A DNA stretch of 64,000 nucleotides from Rotaria macrura (GCA_900239685.1 OENT01000092.1:124001-188000), one strand, 5' to 3'; positions 13,269-26,590 are shown, numbered from the stretch's first letter. A program made the numbers and translations. The notes: generated from the letters alone by a model not told the origin.

Positions 13269-13559
13269 TCATTCTCTACTGTTAGAAATCATCTCTGGAT
13301 TATTATTTGAAACTGAAAATAATTTTCTCTTTTCATTTACTTGTGAATGTCTATGTAAATGTTTTTTACATAAAGCAATTTGTGATTGATGAGGCGAAAC
13401 AATATGATAATTAAGACGGAGTAATCGATGTCGTATGCATAAATGAGAACACATAGGAGCAGGTATTCGAGATAAATCATGTTGAAAAGATATTGATTCA
13501 GATTCCAGAGGAACATTATCATTCGTATCGAAAAGATAATTAAATAATTCTTTCGACAT
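13269..13559 (-). CDS. Small unknown protein, 96 aa, Cys/His-rich centre
   Basis: A single open frame from ATG 13559 to a TGA at 13269. Composition is protein-like rather than AT-noise: an N-terminal acidic part (FDTNDNVPLESES), then a Cys/His cluster (MCSHLCIRHRLL, ALCKKHLHRH) that could bind a metal. A donor-like CAA|GTAAAT lies at about 13345, so the true exon may end there and the protein may be longer or shorter. No family was recognised. It lies opposite to and 92 bp from the orphan secretory exon. Confidence 0.4.
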   Translation of the reverse strand: MSKELFNYLFDTNDNVPLESESISFQHDLSRIPAPMCSHLCIRHRLLRLNYHIVSPHQSQIALCKKHLHRHSQVNEKRKLFSVSNNNPEMISNSRE

Positions 13560-13599
13560 TTTTTACAAAGAATAAAATAGTGCGTTGCTATAATCAATA

Positions 13600-15507
13600 T
13601 CCCTCCTTTTCGAATGAATCTTCTTCATAATTGCAAATGCGAATAAAAAATTCTAAACGTATAGATTTTAGTTATAACTCTTGAATATTTCATAAAGTTG
13701 CATAATAATTATGATTCGATAAACATAAAAATCTTGTAAATTATTTCCATGCTTCACTAGATCAAGAATAACATCATGCACTAAGTGCGAATTCATACAG
13801 ATGTGATGTGTTTATTGAACAGCAAAAAATATGACTAATCAATTACTATAAATTTAAGACTAGAAAAGTCGACATTTTTCAACGATACTAGTAAATGAGT
13901 CTACCAAAAAGAAAAGTAAATTGCATTTAATCGGAGCAATTATTAAGGTAAATACGAAAAAAGAAATTAAGAATCTTCTAGATCGTTACTCATGTTTTAG
14001 AAAATGATACTTTCCAATCACATGAACTATTATTATTCCCATAGGTAGAACACTAGGACTAAAACAATAATTGTACAAGAAAAAGCGTTCCTATTTGTGT
14101 TACTCATTCAAATTGATTCGAGAAAATTGAACAAACTTTTTCATACTTTCAACATTTAGTAAAAATCGAATAGAGCACTGTTCGTCGAGAAAGATCCGAT
14201 CGAGTAATCAGAACACGAACTTTTGCAGTTTCATAGCAGTATGATCTATACAGGCTGTTTTGGTGTAACATGAACGATCAAGGTATTCTCACTTTTCCGA
14301 GTGTATAGGATATGATAGGATATAGTTTTCATACATACATCAATTAAAAATTAGATGACAGCTACAAATTGTATACAACAACACTATGGATGTATCGTTT
14401 TTAGCCGTCTCGACGACTATCATTATCGAGTCGTATACTATTTATATTAAAGACGTCTTAAAGTGATTTGATTTTTAATTAAACAAAAAAAACAAAAGAA
14501 ACATTTTATCCAGTCTTGTATGAATGGTTTCATTTGTTTGTTTCTTCACTGAATACGATGAACTAGAACAACGGTGAAATAATGCATAGCAATTTTTCTT
14601 TTGAGAAACTTGTACTGAAAAAAAGAAACTTGCCGACAAACATTGAAGAGATTAACTCAATAATATGTTTTTCTTTCCTGATTAACTACTTCATAATCGC
14701 CTCGAGGGTTTTCTTGAATCATGTGTAAAAGATGTTTTTCACGAGACAAGTTTATATCCAATATCTGTCATGTATTTGAATGACAGTTTGTAATAGATTT
14801 TAAAAAGCTATAATTCAGATCATTCGCTTTTTTTCCTTAAATATATCTCGTCTGATGTAGCGGCAGATGTTCTTTTTTTTTGACTATCATTTGATCTTAA
14901 CATTTGGTTACATCAGATTTGAACAGCTTGAAAAGAATCCGTCTGGAAAATGCCACATACAATGTTTATTTCCGTCTTAACTAACGTCGGTCAACTTCAC
15001 TACCTGCTTGTGATTAGAAAGAGAGCGAGAGAACGATCATTACTGTTCAACCGTACATAATATGTTCACTTGGCCTTGGTCATCATCGCTTGTGTTTCCA
15101 AATGAGTGATCAAACAAAGAAATTCATTCATGCTTCTCATGTTCAAAACTGCCACACCCGATATGTCATCATCATCATTCAATTAACTGACCACTATATA
15201 GAAGATCGTAATCATCTTTTTCGGCTTTTTAGGATCAGTGATCACGAAATAAGACATAATTAGCAGCAGGCGTTAGTGTTTTTTTTGCGTTTCTTCTGAT
15301 TTAAAAGATATGTACATGTATATACATGCATATAGACATTCAATGTTTTGGAATAGAAGAAGAAGAAGACGGAGAGGGCAGCAGGGACAAGGAGAAGAAA
15401 AAAAAAGAGAGGAAGAGAATAAGAGAAAATGAACAAGAGAATGCGAAAGAAAATTATTGTCCATTTTTACTTGACACCTTGTCCACTGGAGAAACGAAGA
15501 AAAAGTT
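13600..15507. other. Intergenic, no recognised gene
   Basis: No supported exons on either strand. The stretch directly before 15508 is purine-rich (GAAGAAGAAGACGGAGAGG near 15356) and is probably leader sequence or promoter of the Ig-domain gene. Confidence 0.5.
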
Positions 15508-18500
15508 ATGTTGCTGTTGTTTCTACTCATCGTTCTTCATTTAGCCGGTTCTCTAGTGGCTTTCGATACAACAACAGAAAATTATACAGTGCCGGTTAGT
15601 GGAAAATGTGTTTTAACATGTTATGTGGCTGAAGTTCGTTCGTTTAAAGTAAGTTACATATATTTGTTCAGTCTATCGTTGAAAATACATCCACAATGAT
15701 TCTGTCATCACTTTCTCTTCTTTGACTTTGTACGAGAATGTCTATAGGAATATGATCTGTTGGCCAGACGCAATTGTACTGTTTGTTGGTTCAACAAACT
15801 TGTGTGTGTATGTGTGTTGATAACCAACATTTGCGATGTATGTTATCATAGTCGCATCCATCCAAGATGAGCTAATTAGATTGATATCACTCCCACCCTC
15901 TCGTTTCCAATCAATGATAAGAATCTAACTATCCTATGTCTGGTTTGATGTGGTAATACAAAGATAAACATTGAAGATACCAGGCATAAATTAACCCGTC
16001 GAACGCATTCTGTGTATTGTTTAAGTATTCATATTACGGAAATGTTCCGTTCGAAGTAAATTTCATTGATTATTGTGTCCGAAAAAAAAGAAAAAGAAAT
16101 TAATATTCTCGTTCTCTTCCGCTTTGATATCAAGTGTTTAAACGAAGAAAACAAATACGACCTTTTGTACACATACAAGGTCATCGATCTTTATTGAAAA
16201 TGACCGATCAATACGAAGAGATTTCTTTATTCTTTTCTTTTTTTTTGTATTTTAATATACAGATGTTGTCCGATATGGGTAATTTGGTATTTGTAACGAT
16301 TATTTGTTTTTTTTTATGCGCAACATCTTGCTTAGATGATGACAATCAAATTTCGAATTTCCATATGTGTGTACGACGATTATATGTCTCTTGAGAAAAA
16401 ATGTTCGATTGCAAGGCTAAGATATTCACCAATCATATTTAAATCTTTGAATTCGTCACTGCATACTTAAGCTAATTTGATGAGTTCTTCAGTGAATTAA
16501 TCTATAATTAAATTGTATGTATAGGTTCTATGGCAAAAAATTGATCGGCCAATCGTAGGCGGGAATCAAACAAATGTACGACAACAACAGCAGCAGCAAG
16601 AACAACTAACATTGATTGCTTTCGATGGAACAGTCTATTCAAATAAAGATCATTATCGTCTTGAATCGGACTATGTTGGCTCGTATAATTTAATAATTGA
16701 TCGTGTTAATGAAGATGATCAAGGAGAATATCAATGTCAAATTAACACTGAACCGAGAAAAACGAAAAGAATTTTTCTTACTGTTCAAGGTAAAAAGAAA
16801 AATACCAAAGCAATACACATTGATTAAAAACCAGAAAAAAAATCGAATGACCATTCAAATTACTGTTTTAAATAGTCTCTACTGTGAAAAAACGAATGAT
16901 AGTAAATGTTCCTCAGTATTCTCTCTTGTCTCGACATATTGTGACACATTACAATTAACATTGTCTCGTTTAGTCACAGACACGGATGTGACCATATAAT
17001 GTTAATGAATATATGAACATAACAGTTCACGTTGTTTTAAATGGCTTATCTAAGATAGATAGATAATATAATTGAGAGTACGGTGTCTGTTCGATGATAG
17101 GAATGTAAGAAAAATAATTATGAATTATGCATTTCAGTTCACTTTTCTTTTCATTACAAAACTATTCTAGACTCGTTTTTTTATTAAAAACAAAAAAGAA
17201 CATCAATTTTATATCTTATAGTTCCACCACGTATTGTCGACTTTCGTCCAAATCCTCCATTACATACAATTCGTGCGGGATCATCTTTAACATTATCGTG
17301 CCGTGCTGAAGGTACACCAATGCCACAAATACGCTGGGGTATTCGCGATGTTGATATGACTCTAGACGATTTAAGTAAGTAGACATGTTAATGAATACAT
17401 GAATGTGTTCAATCCTTGATCAATCATCTTTTGACGAATTCACACGCACGCATGCATCGACTTTTAAGCGTCTTATACTGATCATATTGCGCAAAGAAGA
17501 AGAAGCAAAAGTAGGAAAAAAAAGAAACCGACAGACAGCCAGACAGACAAAAGCAGTTTGAGAACAATAGGACACCGTTGTATGTGAAATTTTTCATGAA
17601 GCACGTGTCATGATGTTCAACTAAGGTCAAGTAGCATGTATACTTGAACTCTTTTTTTTTTCTTATTTTTCAATAATCTTATCTGTCTATTGAGAAATCT
17701 ATTCTGTTTGTTTGTTTTATTAGTACCGCCAGATAATAGCAATATTTGGTTTATTCCATCCGTAAGTAATACATTTCCACGTACAGTTGAATGTATTGCT
17801 GATAATGGTGTTCTACCAGCTTCAAATCGAATATTTACAATTCATGTTGAATGTAAGTTGAATGTCATAGGATGTTAGAAAAAACGAATATCTTCTTTTT
17901 CTTTTTCAATACTTAATTTAGATCCACCTGTTGTAATTGTTAATAATGATTTAATTAAATGTGAACAACATCAAAATGTAACAATTGAATGTCATGCATT
18001 AAGTCGACCATTTGCAAGAATATCTTGGGAAAAAAATGGAAAATTAATCGAAAAGAATAAAATAAGTAACACTCGAGTTAATCAAACAATGACGACAAGT
18101 CGATTGTCGATGCAGGTATGTATGCATATTTATATTCTATTCATAGGCAAATATGTATATTTGAATAGATGAACAATAATGATGATTTTGGACAATACCA
18201 TTGTATTGCTGAAAATATTCATGGTCGAATGGAAGCTATTGTATATGTACTTGGTATGTTATTGAATGTTGAAGTTTTTTAAATAAAGAAAAGATTCTTC
18301 TTCTTTTTTTCTTTCCTGTATCTGATTTTAGAAGAAGAGAAGACAGTAGCTCGCAATGAAAAAAATCATCGACATTCAAAACATCATTCATCAAAAATAC
18401 ATACCAATCGATTATTAACAACAAGTATATATTTTCAAAAGACAAATATTCTTTCCTTCACTTTTTTTTCATTCCATCAAATAAAATGTCACTTTTTTCT

Positions 18501-18649
18501 GAATAGTAACTCGTTCATCAATATTAACAACAGCAATCGTGCATTCTGAACGTAATATTCATATTACATCATCAAGTTATCGTTTATTGACGTCGAATTT
18601 ATTAATATATCTTTTGTTTATATTTCAATTTCGAACAATTTACAGATAA
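15508..18649 (+). CDS. IgLON/lachesin-like cell-adhesion protein with three Ig domains
   Basis: Eight exons, each junction in phase: 15508-15648, 16525-16789, 17222-17374, 17724-17852, 17922-18115, 18169-18253, 18332-18424, 18507-18649; about 400 aa. It starts with a signal peptide (MLLLFLLIVLHLAGSLVA). Ig1 has KVLWQKI and the closing DDQGEYQC motif. Ig2 has LTLSCRAEGTPMPQIRW and closes at VECIADN. Ig3 has VTIECHALSRPFARISW and DDFGQYHCIAEN. The C-terminus is hydrophobic (NLLIYLLFIF), suggesting a GPI-attachment signal or one membrane segment. Such proteins mediate cell-cell contact, mainly in nervous tissue (family knowledge). Oddities: a run of six Gln in Ig1, and an 876 bp first intron against ~50-430 bp for the rest. 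Its end is only 131 bp from the stop of the convergent TMEM272-like gene. Confidence 0.88.
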
Positions 18650-18725
18650 AAACCGTTTTTTTTTTCGAATGTGAGTGAGTGTGTGCGTGTGTATTTGTAT
18701 GTGTGCCACAGTGATATTTAAATAT

Positions 18726-18760
18726 GAATATATATAAATATATATATATATATATTTATA
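18726..18760. repeat. (AT)n-rich microsatellite between two convergent genes
   Basis: Imperfect TATATA run lying in the 131 bp spacer between the Ig gene and the TMEM272-like gene. It also produces a spurious Tyr-Ile ORF on the minus strand. Confidence 0.8.
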
Positions 18761-18780
18761 AAAAGAGAAAAATTCGTCAG

Positions 18781-21700
18781 TTATGTACACGCGGCACCAT
18801 CAGCCTCTTGAATGGCGCGACGACGATTTTGTATATGTACTGTACAAACAACAATGAGAACTATTAATATAATCAATGTGACCAGTGCATAAGTATATGC
18901 GACACTTATCATAGTTAAAAGATAAACATTTTTTGTGCACCAATTTTCGGGATCTTCAGTTGTTTGCTCGAAAGATGGTAAACGATAACGATATATGATA
19001 TGGTTACCATATATGAACCAAACCAAAAGAAATAGTGATGATAGAACATCCATAAATGTCTAAATTGAAATTTGTTTTCTCGATCATTAGAAACACAACG
19101 AGTTGTTCAACAAGGATTATTCAATTATGAACATGTTAGTTTCTTCTACAGTGAAAGAAATTCTATGAAAGATATATATTAGCTCGCTTCATTTTTCTAA
19201 ATCCAACCGTTCAATATCGAATGATTGGATGAAATGAGAGAAAAATATGCATTAATCGATGACTGTCATCAATATCTTTTCATTTCAAAGATATATATAT
19301 ATATATATATTTCTGTATGGTTTGTGTATTTTATTCTAGTAATTTTGTTTTCGACAGCAACATATTAGCTAGGCAACGATAATTCGATTTAATGATATTT
19401 CAAAAAAGAAACATTATTATCAATAGAAATATGCTTTCGATCGATGAATATAAATACGCTATGTTTTACTATCAACGATTCGTTACAAACATTGCCACTT
19501 TCAATCAAGCATAGTACGCTTAAATGTATCAAAATGAAAAAAAAATGATCAATTCAATATGACCAAGATTAAACTATTATTTACGAACAAGCCTTTACAC
19601 ACTAAAGAAAAAGAAACATCGGTTTTTCGAAACTACTGAACTTCTGATTGAATGAAGTAGTATGAAGGTAGTCTTGTGTTCAATTATGGAATGAATCAAA
19701 CGGAAAAAAGAAGATGACAATAGTATGTTTATTGTAGTTCTCGCATGCTGTCAAACTCCGATAACTGCGCGTGTAACATTCTCTTATACGAACTTGCATC
19801 GGATTTCCTTCATAAAATATACTTTAATAAAAAATAATTCGATTGTAGAAGACTGAATCATCATTCGTAGTAACAAAACACTTTCTTCTATATAGATAAC
19901 TGAATAGTAATAATTAGATTTCTGAATTCGAATCTTTTACTGTGATTAGAATCCTTTTTTATAAAAAGATTTCATATTTATGTAAGTCACTGTGACACTT
20001 TTTGAATGTCTAAAACAAAGTTTGAAGTCAGTAAAAATGTTGGATTGTAAAACAGCAAAATTTAAAATAAATGTCTATAAATTATTTATATACATGTCTT
20101 CTTCTTCTTCTTCCTACGATACTATTCCCTTAAACAAGACGTAGTATCGATTAGTCTTTGCACATGTGTCAGAATAATCAAATATTCAAAAACAAGTCTC
20201 ATTATGGAATTAAACTTCCTGAAACTTATTGCTTTCATTTTCATTTTGTTAGAAAAGTTATTAATAATAATTCTTTCTCGTCAAGAAACAAGATGATTTT
20301 GATGTTTTTTTTCTCTTCTTTTCTTCTATTTTAAATGTTGCCTGAGAAATAATTTTGACACAGAGTGATATGCAGAAAAAGATCTGTCTTTAAATGCAAA
20401 GTATTAATAAAAAGATGTATCTTGTTTCATTGCATGTATTATATAAGTCTATTAAAAAGCCCAGAAAAAACTGATTGCGTTTAACATTGAGTATCCGTCT
20501 TATATAATCATGCCAAAAGAGTAATCGTCCTTCTTCGTTAACTTCAATCAAGGCTTACGATTGATTTAACTGTATAGAATGATTTGATAATTTTGTCTTG
20601 TACTATCGTTTAGTATCTGTATCAGATTAATTGTGATCGATAGGCAACAATAAATGACGAAAAAAAATTCTTTCTTCACTAATTTACGTATATTTCCATT
20701 CTAAAAACTAATGAGATCCTCTCAGTAGTCATTTGAAACGGATGTGTAGCACAGAAATTCTATGAAAAGAAAAACTTCTAGGTGGTAGAGGCTACTATTT
20801 ACTTGTTATTTTAAACCCTAGATTATTTGTTTTCATGATAGTTAAAACTTTCGGTCGATATTTTTTTCTTGTCAAAATTAATTTAAAATGTAAGAAATTT
20901 TTTCTCAAAGAAAAAAAATAGAAAGTTCATTAATAAAGAGTAAATAAGTCTCAAAATGCAATTCTTTGTTTTTTCTTACTTTCATTCATACGGATCGAAT
21001 GTTTTCTTTGTACATTTACTCATTCTATTTAAATGTTTATGATATTCCAAGTAATAATAGAAATTATCTCACGAGATCTATGATCTTAGTTAAAAACTAT
21101 CCATTGTTTGCATTCGATTCGTGTCAAAAAATATTCTATCAAATGATTATCGATTGAAAGAAAAACGTTCTCTGTTGTAACCTTATCTTTCTATAGTCTG
21201 CATATCGAATAATTAATCAAACGTATCTCTTGAGTCTATGTATCTCAAAAGAGAATTAAAAGAATATTAGATTATTTTTCGTCTGTTTGTATTTTGTTCT
21301 CATGTATGTCAACAGAACCCAATGAAGATCGAACAAGATATATTATATTTAAATTGAAAATGAATTTTACCGATCCATTGTGAGTATCCGTTGCTTCCTC
21401 TTCGGCTGGTCCACGACGACGATTATATTGTTTCCAAAGTACTTGTAGTAGTTTCAATGAAGCTATGGCACCACCGACAAGTACAAATACGGGAATATTC
21501 CGATTTAGTGGACACTCTTCTAAATTTGATATACCTTACGAGAAATTAGAAAAACAAATGCTTCATTAAATAAAATACATATGTAAATCTTACCGACTCC
21601 AATCATCATCAATGGTATTATCAGTGAAAGTGCAAATACGAGTGAAGCAATTTCTAATAGGGAAAAAAATATGATTAAAAATAACTATACATTTTTGTCT

Positions 21701-22006
21701 TGACCACTCCTTTTCTCTTACTTGTTTGAAGTAGAATTGAAGTTGTCTTTCGAGTAAATTCGAAGAAATGCTCAGCATCCGTATATTCTTCATATATACG
21801 AGAAAATACAGATATGTTAGCTTGCCGTTCTTTAAGTTCGGTGACTGACCATCGAGATGGATAGGCATTGTTAGATTCATCGCCGAACTGAAACAAATAA
21901 ACAATAAAGAAATTGTAAAAAACTATTGGCAAATATCGATTTATAATGTGGTTCTACGTAGTCATAAATAACTGTATACCTTATCGTTAGTAATTTCTGA
22001 ATCCAT
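18781..22006 (-). CDS. TMEM272-like four-pass membrane protein
   Basis: Exons on the minus strand: 21980-22006, 21722-21887, 21594-21653, 21371-21534, 18781-19059; all phases fit; 231 aa. Four hydrophobic segments are visible: SLVFALSLIIPLMMIGVG, IPVFVLVGGAIASLKLL, VLSSLFLLVWFIYGNHIIY and YALVTLIILIVLIVVC. The CPLNRNIPVFVLVGG stretch, the VWFIYGN block and a Cys before the last segment resemble the TMEM272 family, whose function is not established. The last intron is 2.3 kb against 67-91 bp for the others, and I see no gene in it. A second possible first exon lies at 22915-22962. Family assignment is by pattern memory, so moderate. Confidence 0.72.
19289..19311. repeat. (AT)n microsatellite
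   Basis: About 11 AT units in the long last intron of the TMEM272-like gene. Confidence 0.9.
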
Positions 22007-22914
22007 TTCAAATATTTACTTTACTGAAGAAAAACTACATGACTTACATGTTCCATATAACATTGCAGATTCGACTTGTTCGTGTGAAATAATGAGTATA
22101 TGAAGGAAAAGATGAGTTCTATGTGTTTTTTCCTGTTTAATTTACAATTTCTATCTAAAATCTTTTTCTATCAAATTTAATACTATTATTAAACTTAAGG
22201 TGGTAAATGAGTAAAAAATAAGAAAATAGCATAAGTAATTTCTTGCCGTTGTTATTATTAGTATTATTATTAATATTCCCGAACAAAAAAAGACTAATCA
22301 TAATCTATCAGTTTTGAGACGCGAACACAAAAACAAAAAAAGACCGAAAGAATAAAGAAATGGAAAGTCAGAACACAGTTGATGAATTTTGACAAGGGCA
22401 CATATGAAACAGAGAGAAGGAGAGAGTCAGAGAGAATAAATTAACATGTAGGCACCTGACTCGTTTAAAAAATAATGGATCGACAATACTTTTCTTTTTT
22501 TCAGTTTCCAGTCACACTTTATGTTTTATGACTTTTAAATAGATGATTAGAGTTTCAGTTAAACTACTCATGTATATAACAACTATTTTCTTCTTTGCAT
22601 TTGAATAGAAGTCATAATTACATCTTCGAAAACAAAACGATAATAAAAACCAAGTCCTAAAATCAAACCAGCCTTCTAAATCGGAACTTCTCATTCCTAA
22701 ACATGCCATGATAACAAGCATCTCATTCCTACCTGTGTCATTGTATTTTTTCGACGAGTTTTGCTCAAACTTGTTGTACTTGCGTGCTTTATTTTTCTCG
22801 ATATAACATGATTAGTGCAACAATTATTCGGAAAGTCAAAATATCATCAACGGTGAAGTTCAAAAATTTTTTTCTACTTTCTTTAACAGTTATCAATTAT
22901 TCATTATCACATAC

Positions 22915-22962
22915 CTTATTGGTAATGCATGGTTGTTGTTCTTTAGTGGTCGGCTGGCTCAT
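22915..22962 (-). CDS. Putative alternative first exon of the TMEM272-like gene
   Basis: ATG at 22962 opens 16 codons (MSQPTTKEQQPCITNK) ending at a strong donor, AAG|GTATGTG, in phase 0. This is exactly the phase needed to join the second exon at 21887, as the MDSEITNDK exon at 22006 also does. The 22006 exon has its own acceptor-like TTCTTCAG and an in-frame stop before its ATG, so the two look like mutually exclusive starts. A third, very short candidate (ATG ACA CAG|GTAGGA, 22733-22741) has the same phase but could be chance. Confidence 0.45.
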
Positions 22963-25900
22963 TGGAATAGATGTTCGTTATATTTCCATATTGTTTTGAT
23001 TTATTTATGTATATGCATAAATATGTACACTTGCTGTATATAATAAGAGCAGAGAAAAAACCTAGAAACAGAGCAAAAACAAACAGGTAGTCAACTAAAT
23101 GGGAATGACTGTTTTTGCTTTCTCATTTTTTCTTCTTGCTTATTATTTTTCTTCCTTTATTTTTCTTCTCTTATATTATTGATACTATTCTATTAAATCA
23201 TGACATTCTTATACAATGGATTAGCGTGATAAGCTGTAACGAAATAATGAATTGTTTACACAATTAGATATTTTTATCAGTTTTACTTGAGTGTAGACTT
23301 AACTAAACAGCTTAGATCCTGATTAGTCATATAGTTGGCATTACAAAACTACTGACTAACGCAAGGAGTATTTGTGAAAATAAATGTAGAATATTTGAGT
23401 TGTTTTTCCCTAATGAATTTCATGTTTAGATAGTGAAACAACCTGAAATGAATCGTTGTTTCAGGTATACTTACTGTAATAAAAATCATGTATTGTTGAG
23501 AGAATAACAATGAATTAAATGTTCATGGTAATACATAAAAGAATGAATTTATTCAGATGAAATTGGAAAATTTTTATCTCGTACAGTAAAACATTCGTAT
23601 TGTGCAAAAATAAAACTAATGAATCGATTAATAATACGTTATAGAGATTTGTAATGAATATTATGTTCGACAAAAAACTTGATGGGTGGTTATGTATCGT
23701 CATCTGGTCGTTCAGTTCTTTGAATGGTGTGACTATCGTAAACACAGAAACTTATTTTGCAGGACAGCAAAGCTATTGAGTTCGTTTATTTGAGAACATT
23801 CCAAATAAAGATCTATCAGTTGCAATTATTTTGATTGTTTAGAAAATATTCTTGGTTTTTGTCTCAAAATCTTTCAAAGTATCTGGCTTCTTATCAATGA
23901 AGTTTCAATGATAAACAGTTAATTAAATTCATTCTTTAGTTATTAATTCAAGGAAAAACAAGTATCAAAACAATGGTCAAGTTGCTAAAAAAAACATGTT
24001 ACATAATTTAACCATCCGACATTTAAACTGATGTCACAAATGTTTTTCATCAAACTCCAAAAGTTCAATAATTATGCTATGGCCATCAATATGAGGATAT
24101 GCTGTTAATCAATGTTTTGATAATCGCATACTATAACTATTGAAATACTCAATTAAATGCATAGCAAAAGCTGAGGATACTTTTATCTTGAAGTAACAAA
24201 GATAGCTATGAATACGAGAAAATTATTAAACATTAGCTTAGTAATTGTAATTATCTTTTGACAGAATCCTATTTTCATATCGGTTCATGAAATGAAGAAC
24301 TGACTGATTTAGAAGAAGAAATATTATTGTTTCTCGGTTTGTTAAATTCATTTGACAATACTTCTTTAAAGTTGTTGACGTTAGTTGTTGAAAGCCAAAT
24401 TTTTAATCAGAAAAATTCAGTGATCAAATTCACTTATCAAAAGTGTTTGTTCTATTACTAATATCCATTTCAAACTAAAAGACGAATGGATATCATTGAA
24501 ATCATATTTGATAGGAACTAGATAAAGATGTGCGTTCTTTTCCATTAAGAATAAAGAAAATGAAACTGCTTTAAATCTTCAGTAGTAGAAGTTTTTGGGA
24601 AGCTTTCTCAGACTTTTCTACCAAATTTCTGCTACAGAAAATACAGTGTAACGTAAACATATTTCTAATTTAATTTACAGCAGGGCATCCCCACAATTTC
24701 AACTAACACTCAATGATCTATGCAAGTTTGGTGTTAAAAATGGTTAGCCATTCAAGAGCTATAAATATTTTATGATTCATTTTCCGTAGGTTTTTATCAA
24801 GAAAGACACCAAACTAAGTCTAATCACTGTTAATTTTTGTGATCAACATATTTTCTAGTATAATCGCTTTTGCTTCAATTTTTCTTTTTCTTCCTCTGTA
24901 ACAAGCAAACCATATCAAACGATTCAGTACTTCATGATTCAAAAATTATAAAAATAATAGACTTCAGGTGATCCTGAAAAATAGAAGAACATAAAATGTT
25001 AATGAAGCTTACAATCATGAAACGACACACTAACGCTTTCAATAACAGAATTATCAGAAGTCAGATATATTGAAAATTCTCTTCCAAAAAGAGAGTTTGT
25101 AGTCAAGAAATAATGCAAAATGTGTTTTCAATCTCTTTCCATATCACGGAATTTTAATACACGTAAGATCGAAAATATTTAGAACTAAATTCAATGTTTT
25201 CAAATATTTCTTGGAATCAGGACTAGACCTGTCCAAGTCTGACGGAATAACGTTTTTTCACTTTATCTCTGAAATATCTCAGCAGATTAAAGTCGAATAG
25301 AGCTGATATTTTGAAAACATAAATAAGTCGAGCTGCCCTACATATCATAAAAGTTTCACTAGATCTTGTCTTTATGTTACCTTTTTATGATTCATATATA
25401 TGTCCGTGAAGGAATAATCAAAAACGGACTTCATGTTCGAGTAGTGTGTAAAGAACTACAATATTTAGCTCAGCTACGAGTGTGATAAGAAAATTTTCTA
25501 TAGAAAAGTTGTAACTGAAGTGACGAGCTATACATAGAAAAAAAATCAATTCAAAATATATGATAGCTTCGTCTCACATGCAGAAAAAATTTTGTGATGG
25601 AATAACGTTTTTCGTGACAGAATAACGCTTTTAAAAATCGGTGTATTTTCATCAACGTTTATTTTTACAGAAAGTTAATTGTAGTTTCTCCGAAATGGAT
25701 AAATTGATAACATCTCTGAAAAAATAATTAAGAAAACGTCTCACATCATCCCTTTGATAACGTAAAAATTATATAGTAAAAGCACGAATTTTCGCATTTT
25801 TTTGACTTTGCCGAAATAAGTGAACCGTTACGTGGACAGGTCGGACTCTTACTCATGGTATATTCAACAAAGTTCTCTAGGCCACTATTAGAATCGTTTC

Positions 25901-26317
25901 GAAGATGTGCTAAAATTCTGTTGCTTGTTTTTATTAAACAATCAGCATATCGTGTACATTATTCGAATGCATCTTACTAGTGATCATACAAGAAGGTGTT
26001 AACAACTAATTTTTACTTTCACATGAGTAATTTTCGATAAGCCATATCTACGGAAGTATATATCGTCCAAAGCATGACAGGAGCTGGACTGCGAAATATC
26101 AGTTAAAATGTGATAATATTAATTAATGTAAATAACAAAACGTTCTCTCTTTGAATTACTGTATTAATTTAATTGGAAAAAAGCACATATCATATTCTCG
26201 AAAAATATAAATCTGAACGAATTAAAATGTTTCTTGTTTATTTTACATTTGAGAAATCACACAAAATTGGAACTTTTTATATTTAAAAATAACGCCGTAA
26301 AAATGCAACTAATAAAA
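22963..26317. other. 3.3 kb intergenic region, no gene recognised
   Basis: No exon chain with motifs was found on either strand. It contains one candidate inverted-repeat element (25221-25850). Otherwise it is AT-rich, featureless sequence. Confidence 0.5.
25221..25850. mobile_element. Candidate 0.63 kb MITE-like inverted-repeat element
   Basis: The left end holds GACTAGACCTGTCCA (25221-25235). The right end, read on the minus strand from about 25848, holds GAGTCCGACCTGTCCACGT, sharing a 10 bp GACCTGTCCA core plus flanking matches. Within it a GGAATAACGTTTTT motif occurs at 25244 and 25599 and a variant GAATAACGCTTTT at 25620. No coding capacity. The terminal match is short, so this stays tentative. 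Confidence 0.35.
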
Positions 26318-26590
26318 TTATCGAGCATCATAAACAAGTAATCGTTTTGTTCGTTTTTTGTACAAGATTCGATAACCACATTCCGTACCTGTAATCATAA
26401 CAACAGAAGAAATTACATTAACTTAAAGTTCAGTTATCTTACATCGAATCACATCACTAGATTTCAGTTCAATTTCTTTATGACATTCACCACAAACATA
26501 AGCCATGGGTTTTTGTTGTAGAGAACTGCTTCCTGCTGTTGTCGCAGACAATGGTGTCATGGATGGATCGTGTATAGGAGTTTTATCCAT
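26318..26590 (-). CDS. POLR2K: RNA polymerases I, II and III subunit RPABC4 (Rpb12/POLR2K)
   Basis: Small zinc-binding subunit shared by all three nuclear RNA polymerases. Two exons, 26443-26590 and 26318-26388, joined in phase 1, give 72 aa. After a rotifer-specific-looking N-terminal extension of about 25 residues come [20 protein letters not shown] and, across the intron, [15 protein letters not shown] followed by a terminal YDAR. These are the two CxxC zinc knuckles and the basic tail that define the family. Human POLR2K is 58 aa, so only the N-terminus is longer. An acceptor-like TTTCTAG lies 6 nt before the ATG. The gene follows RPL36 on the same strand, 251 bp downstream of its stop. 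Confidence 0.95.
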
